DNA from: Stomorhina lunata | Lineage: Eukaryota; Arthropoda; Insecta; Diptera; Rhiniidae | DNA: 64,000 nucleotides | Assembly: GCA_933228675.1 (NCBI GenBank) | Contig: OW121741.1 | Location: 133,224,806 to 133,288,805, forward strand | Direction: 5' to 3' | Shown: in pieces, positions 57,843 through 64,000 of the stretch | Numbering within the stretch: the stretch's first letter is position 1 | Layout: every line of letters starts with the position of its first letter | Notes under the pieces: generated by a model | What the model saw: the letters and a program-made list of their open reading frames with translations, nothing else | Told to the model about the DNA's origin: nothing | Database searches by the model: none | Program-made: the position numbers and the translations under genes

Positions 57843-59995
57843 ATAGGAAATTTTTCCTAAAGAAAAATTTTCAATATGAAATTTTTTCTAAAGAAAACTT
57901 TTCAATATGAAAATTTTTCTAAAGAAAACTTTTCAATATGAAATTTTTTCTAAAGAAACCTTTTCAATATGAAATTTTTTCTAAAGAAAACTTTTCAATA
58001 TGAAATTTTTTCTAAAGAAAACTTTTCATTATGAAATTTTTTCTAAAGAAAAATCTTCAATGTCAAATTTTTTCTAAAGAAAAATTTTCAATATTAAATT
58101 CCTTAAAAAAAAAGAATTCAATATGAAATTTTTTCTAAAAAAAATTTCAATATGAAATATTTTCTAAAGAAAAATTTTCAATATGAAATTTTTTCTAAAG
58201 AAAAATGTTCAATACGAAATTTTTTCTAAAAGAAAATTTTCAATATTAAATTTTTTCTAAAGAAAAATTTTCAATACAAAATTTTTTCTAAAGAAAAAAT
58301 TTTAATATGTAATTTTTTCTAAAAAAAATAAAATGTTTTCTAAAGAAATATTTTCAATATGAAATTTTTTTCTGGAGAAAAATTTCAATTTGAAATTTTT
58401 TTTAAAGAAAAATTTCAATATGAAATTTTTTACAAAGAAAAATTTTAAATATGAAATTTTTCCTAAAGAAACATGTTCAATATGAAATTTTTCCTAAAGA
58501 AAAATTTTCAATATGAAATTTTTTCTAAAGAAAAATTTTCAATATAAAATTTTTTCTAAAGAAAAATTTTCAATATGAAATTTTTTCTAAAGAAAAATTT
58601 TCAATATGAAATTTTTTTTAAAGAAAAATTTTCAATATGAAATTTTTTCTAAATAAAAATTTTCAATATGGAATTTTTTCTAAAGAAAACTTTTCAATAT
58701 GAAATTTTTTCTAAAGAAAACTTTTCAATATGAAATTTTTTCTAAAGAAAAATTTTCAATATGGAATTTTTTCTAAAGAAAACTTTTCAATATGAAATTT
58801 TTTCTCAAGAAAAATTTTCTATATAAAAATTTTTCTAAAGAAAAATTTTCAATATGAAATTTTTTCTAAAGAAAAATTTTCAATATGAAATTTTTTCTAA
58901 AGAAAAATTTTCAATATGAAATTTTTTCTAAAGAAAAATGTTCAATACGAAATTTTTTCTAAAAGAAAATTTTCAATATTAAATTTTTTCTAAAGAAAAA
59001 TTTTCAATACAAAATTTTTTCTAAGGAAAAAATTTTAATATGTATTTTTTTCTAAAGAAAAATAAAATTTTTTCTAAAGAAATATTTTCAATATGAAATT
59101 TTTTTCTGGAGAAAAATTTTAATTTGAAATTTTTTCTAAAGAAAAATTTCAATATGAAATTTTTTACAAAGAAAAATTTTAAATATGAAATTTTTCCTAA
59201 AGGAAAATGTTCAATATGAAATTTTTCCTAAAGAAAAATTTTCAATATGAAATTTTTTCTAAAGAAAAATTTTCAATATAAAATTTTTTCTAAAGAAAAA
59301 TTTTCAATATGAAATTTTTTTTAAAGAAAAATGTTCAATATGAAATTTTTTCTAAATAAAAATTTTCAATATGGAATTTTTTCTAAAGAAAACTTTTCAA
59401 TATGAAATTTTTTCTAAAGAAAACTTTTCAATATGAAATTTTTTCTAAAGAAAAATTTTCAATATGGAATTTTTTCTAAAGAAAAATTTTTAATCTGAAT
59501 TTTTTTCTAAAGAAAAATTTCAATATGAAATTTTTTCTAAAGAAAAATTTTCAATATGAAATTTTTTCTAAAGAAAAATTTTCAATATGAAATTTTTTCT
59601 AAAGAAAAATTTTCAATATAAAATTTTTTCTAAAGAAAAATTTTCAATATGAAATTTTTTCTAAAGAAAAATTTTCAATATGAAATTTTTTCTAAAGAAA
59701 AATTTTCAATATGAAATTTTTTTTAAAGAAAAACTTTCAATATGAAATTTTTTCTAAAGAAAAATTTTCAATATGAATTTTTTTAAAGAAAAATGTTCAA
59801 CATGAAATTTTTTGTAAAGAAATATTTTCAATATGAAATTTTTTTCTAGAGAAAAATTTCAATTTAAATTTTTTCTAAAGAAAAATTTTCAATATGAAAT
59901 TTTTTCTAAAGAAAAATTTTAAATATGAAATTTTTTCTAAAGAAAAATCTTCGGAATGAAATTTTTTCTAAAGAATTATTTTCAATATGATTTTT
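57842..59995 (+). repeat. Satellite S4, 31-bp array with about 735-bp higher-order repeat
   Basis: Unit with core AATATGAAATTTTTTCTAAA then GAAAAATTTTC, 31 bp. A distinctive unit with TCTGGAGAAAAATTT at 58371 recurs at 59104, and as TCTAGAGAAAAATTT at 59844: offsets 733 and 740 bp. Neighbouring variant units (TTCAATACGAAATT, TTTTAATATGTA) recur in the same order around the first two, so this is a real higher-order repeat. Confidence 0.93.
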
Positions 59996-60770
59996 TTTTT
60001 TTAATTTCCTATAAAAGTAAGAAATTTTTTAAAAATTTCCTATAAAACTAAGATTTTTTAAATTTCCTACAAAAATAAGAAATTTTTAAAAAATTTCTTA
60101 TAATAATAAAAAATTTTTGAATACAAATAACAAATTGTTGAAAAATTTCCTATAAAAATAAGAAATTTTTGAAAAATTTCCTATAAAAATAAAAAACTTT
60201 TGAAAAAATTCCTATAACAATAAGAAATTTTTGAAAATTTTCCTGTAAAGTAAGAAATTTTTTAAAAATTTCCTATAAAAATAATCATTTTTTTTAAATT
60301 TCCTATAAAAATAAGATTTTTTTTTAAATTTCCTGCAAAAATAAGACATTTTTAAAAAATTCCTATGAAACTTAGATTTTTTTTTAAATTTCCTACAAAA
60401 ATAAGAAATTTTTAAAAAATTTCTTATAATAATAAGAAATTTTTGAAAATTTCTTATAAAAATAACAAATTTTTGAAAAATTTCCTATAAAAATAAAAAA
60501 CTTTTGAAAAATTTCCTATAAAAATAAGAAATTTTTGAAAAAATTCCTATAAAAATAAGAAATTTTTGAAAAATTTACTATAAAAATAAGAAATTTTTGA
60601 AAATGTTCAAAAATAACAAGTTTTTGAAAAATTTCCTTTAAAAATAAAAAATTTTTGAGAAATTTCCTATAAAAATAAGAAATTTTTGAAAAATTTTCTA
60701 CAAAAATAAGAAATTTTTGAAAATTTTATATAAAATAAGAAATTAAAAAAAAATCCTATAAAAATACGAA
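59996..60770 (+). repeat. Satellite S3, short array abutting S4
   Basis: The S4 unit changes abruptly at a T-run near 59988-60002 into S3 units (TTTCCTATAAAAATAAG), diverged and with variable length. Confidence 0.88.
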
Positions 60771-61765
60771 TTTTTATATTGCACGGTTAAAGTTTTATGT
60801 GACTTAAGACAAATACAAATTTTATTCGGAACACTTCCTTAATAAGTAGATTTTTATCGATATTGAAAATCTTTTCAAAATGTTGCATTTTATTTTGAGT
60901 TTCACAAGTTTTATGCAATTATTTATAAATCAATTACTGCAATTTCAATATCGAAACGCCGCTAGTCAGTCCAGCGACCGGGACAGACAGGCTTTTGAGA
61001 TAAACAAATGTTCGAATACAAAAAAAAAAAATAAAAATATTTAGTAATTTATAAAAATACACACAACTTTTTTTTTGTATCATTCATTTTTCGAAAACAA
61101 CTTTAGTCAAAATATGACATCATTTTTCTCCTTTTCATGAGATTTTAGACAAAATACAATCAACATTTTGCGTTTCATTAAATTTTGTATTTATTTTGTC
61201 TGATTTTCTGTTGTTTAATTTGTTAAGAATGTTTGTTTTGAAATCTAGAAAACTAAAACAATAAAACCGAAATGTTTTGGGGTTTAACAATTTCAGATCA
61301 TCTGCAGTGATCGACGATAGCGATGATGATGATGACGACGACTGCGATCACAAACAAATGGATCGAGCCAATGGAACGTGACAAGAGTCAAGCAGACATT
61401 CGGATCTTTTTAAAATGCATTTACATTTTTTAAATGTTAAATATATAAAACTTATATATATGTATTTAAATTTGTGTTATATTACAGATTCGTTTGTTTT
61501 ATTTTTATAAAAAAATTTGGTTATAAAAATAATTTATTTCGTTTGTTTTTTCAATTTAACGCACAATAAAAGAGCATGTGAAGATTGTCACTATTTTCGA
61601 CACAAGACCTTAAGCCAAATTCAGAATTTTAACTTTTTCAGTTTTGCCTCAGCTGTTTATTTTTAATCAGCTTTTAATTTGTTTATATTTGTTTTAAATT
61701 ATTTTTTTAAAAATATAAAATATTGGAAAGGTAAATATTCTCTAATGAAAATGGGCATTAGAGAA
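60770..61765. other. Non-satellite island with a GATGAT/GACGAC tract
   Basis: AT-rich DNA with a more GC-balanced centre near 61300-61400: TCTGCAGTGATCGACGATAG, a run of GATGATGATGATGACGACGA, then ATGGATCGAGCCAATGGAAC. Read on the plus strand the run would be poly-Asp but stops soon after. No exon or promoter can be supported. Confidence 0.45.
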
Positions 61766-63075
61766 TATTTTAATATGAAATTTTTTCTAAAGAAAAATTT
61801 TCAATTTGAAATTTTTCTAAACGAAAACTTTCAATATGAAATTTTTTCTAAAGAAAAGTTTTCAATGTGAATTTGTTTAAAGACAAATTTTCAATATGAA
61901 ATTTTATCTAAAAAAATTTTTAATATAAAATTTTTCTAAAGAAAAATTTTGAATAAAAAATTTTTTCTAAAGAAAAATTTTCAATATAAAATTTTTTCTA
62001 AAGAAAAATTGTCAATATGATATTTGTTCAATAGAAAAGTTTTGAATATGAAATTTTATAAAAACATTTTTTCTAAAGAAAAATTTTTAATAAAAAATTT
62101 TTTCCAAAGAAAAATTTTCAATATAAAATTTTTTGAAAGAAAAATTTTCAATATGAAATTTTTTCTAAAGAAAAATTTTTAATATGAAAGACAAATTTTC
62201 AATAGAAAAATTTTCGATATGAAATTTTTTTTTTAAGAAAAATTTTCAATATGAAATTTTTTCTAAAGAAAAATTCTTAAAATTAAATATTTTCTAAAGA
62301 AAAATTTTCAATATGAAATTTTTTCTAAAGAAAATTTTTAATATGAAATTTTTTATAAACATTTTTTTAAATTTTTCAATATAAAATTTTTTTGAAAGAA
62401 AAACTTTCAATATGAAATTTTTTCTAAAGAAAAATTTTCAAAATAAAATTTTGTCAAAAAAAAAAATTTCAATATAAAATTCTTTCATAAGAAAAATTTT
62501 AATATCAATTTTTTTCCAAAGAAAAATTTTTAATATACATTTTTTTTTTTAAGAAAATTTTAATATGATATTTTTTCTAAAGAACATTTTTCAATATGAA
62601 ATTTTTTCTAGAAAAAAATGTTTAATATGAAATTTTATATAAAAATTTTTTCTAAAGAAAAATTTTAATAACAAATTTTTTCCAAAGAAAAATTTTCAAT
62701 ATTAAATTTTTTCCAAAGAAAAATTTTCAATATTAAATTTTTTCTTAAGATAAATTTTTAATATAAAATTTTTTCTGAAGAAAAATTTTCAATAAAATTT
62801 TTTTTTGAAAGAAAAATTTTAATATGAAATTTTTTCTAAAGAAAAATTTTCTATATAAATTTTTTTCAAAAGAAAAATTTTCAATACGAAATTTTGTCTA
62901 TAAATAAATTTTCAATACGAAATTTTTTCTATAGACAAATTTTCAATACATAATGTTTTCTAAAGAAAAATGTTCAATAAAAAAATTTAAAATCAAATTT
63001 TTTCTAAAGAAAAATTTTCAATAAAAAAATTTAATATAAAAATTTTTCAAAACAAAAACTAAAGTATAAAATCTA
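61765..63075 (+). repeat. Satellite S4, diverged array
   Basis: Same unit as 57.84-59.99 kb but more diverged, with many length changes. Confidence 0.88.
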
Positions 63076-63079
63076 TAAA

Positions 63080-64000
63080 AAAAATTGGTTCAAAAATTTT
63101 CTATAAAAATAAGAAGATTTTTGAAAAATTTCCTTTAAAAATAAGAAATTTTTGATAATTTTCCTATAATAATAAAAAATTTTTGAAAAATTTCTTATAA
63201 AAATAAGAAATTTTTGACATAATTTCCTATAGAAATAAGAAATTTTTGAAAAATTGTCTATAAAAATAATAAATTTTTAAAAAATTTCTATAAAAATAAG
63301 GAATTTTTGAAAAATTTTCTATAAATAGAAGAAATTTTTGAAAAATTTCCTACAAATAGAAGAAATTTTTTAAAAATTTCCTATAAAAATAAGAAATTTT
63401 TAAAAAAAATTGCTATAAATATAAGATATTGTTGAAAAAAAATTCCTATGAAAATAGGAAATTTTTGAAAATTTTCCTATAAAAATAAGAAATTTTTTGA
63501 AAATTTCCTATAAAAATAAGAAATTTTTAAAAAATTTCCTGTAAAAGTAAGAAATTTTTGACAAAATTCTTATAAAAATAAGAAATTTTTGAAAAGATTC
63601 CTATAAATAAAAGAAATTTTTGAAAAATTTTCTATAAAAATAAGAAATTTTTGAAAAATTTCCTATAAAAATAAGAAGTTTTTAAATAATTTTCTATATA
63701 AATAAGAAATTTCCTATAAAAATAAGAAATTTTTTAATAATTTCCTATAAAAATAAGAAATTTTTAAAAATTTCCTATAAAAATAAGAAATGTTTGAAAA
63801 ATTTCCTATAAAAATAAGAAATTTTTGAAAAATTTTCCTATAAAAATAAGAAATTTTTGAAAAATTTCCTATAAAAATAAGAAATTTTTGAAAAATTTCC
63901 TATAAAAATAAGAAATTTTTGAAAAATTTCCTATAAAAATAAGAATTTTGTGAAAAAATCCTATAAAAATAAGAATTTTGTGAAAAAGTCCTATAAAAAT
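63080..64000 (+). repeat. Satellite S3, array running off the right edge
   Basis: Same 31-bp unit and orientation as the other S3 blocks, becoming more regular towards the window end (63770-63950). Confidence 0.92.

Overview
The window looks like part of the genome of a calyptrate-type fly (blow fly, flesh fly or house fly relatives). The introns are very AT-rich and full of simple satellites. All recognisable coding sequence belongs to one gene on the minus strand: a homologue of Msp300, the muscle nesprin (KASH-family spectrin-repeat protein) that links nuclei and organelles to the cytoskeleton. The species is an inference. The gene call rests on spectrin-repeat exons, in-phase splicing and a giant exon of nesprin type. 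Neither the N-terminal actin-binding domain nor the C-terminal KASH domain lies in the window.

Layout in transcription order, right to left. 64000-36205 is one intron of at least 27.8 kb. Most of it is 30-31 bp satellite arrays of four related families (called S1-S4 here), separated by islands of ordinary AT-rich DNA. Then come three spectrin-type exons at 36204-35235, 34163-33951 and 33254-32994. They join in frame with good splice signals. After 32994 the same phase-0 donor (CAG|GTACGT) can join to either of two exons. One is a short terminal exon (27808-27698) that adds 36 residues and a stop. The other is a giant exon that starts at 27057 and stays open to the left edge, at least 9,019 codons without a stop.

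The giant exon has no recognisable globular domain. It is a set of repeated-module arrays. In protein order these are: a Q/Y/P-rich low-complexity segment with [ST]YAEVL motifs; a Lys/Glu/Pro-rich segment; 14 GGTITKT-type modules; a less repetitive linker; 6 VPKY modules; 7 copies of a PAYAGLPVDDS module; three SWASLVKKPGEW modules; 12 copies of PAYAGLPIDESS; and about 22 SW[AS]xx[LIM] modules alternating with basic KKKKEKKPKKEK blocks. A P[FY]xAPLEP motif is scattered through the middle.

The noncoding part holds a 174-bp piggyBac-like MITE with TTAA target duplications, a second short element with 13-bp terminal inverted repeats that has relatives elsewhere in the window, a 120-200 bp tandem repeat with a conserved ATTGTGAAT/ATTCACAAT dyad, and two blocks of the same 30-bp satellite in opposite orientation around 39.8-41.3 kb. 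In pre-mRNA those blocks could form a kilobase-scale hairpin. No tRNA, rRNA, CRISPR or second protein-coding gene was recognised.
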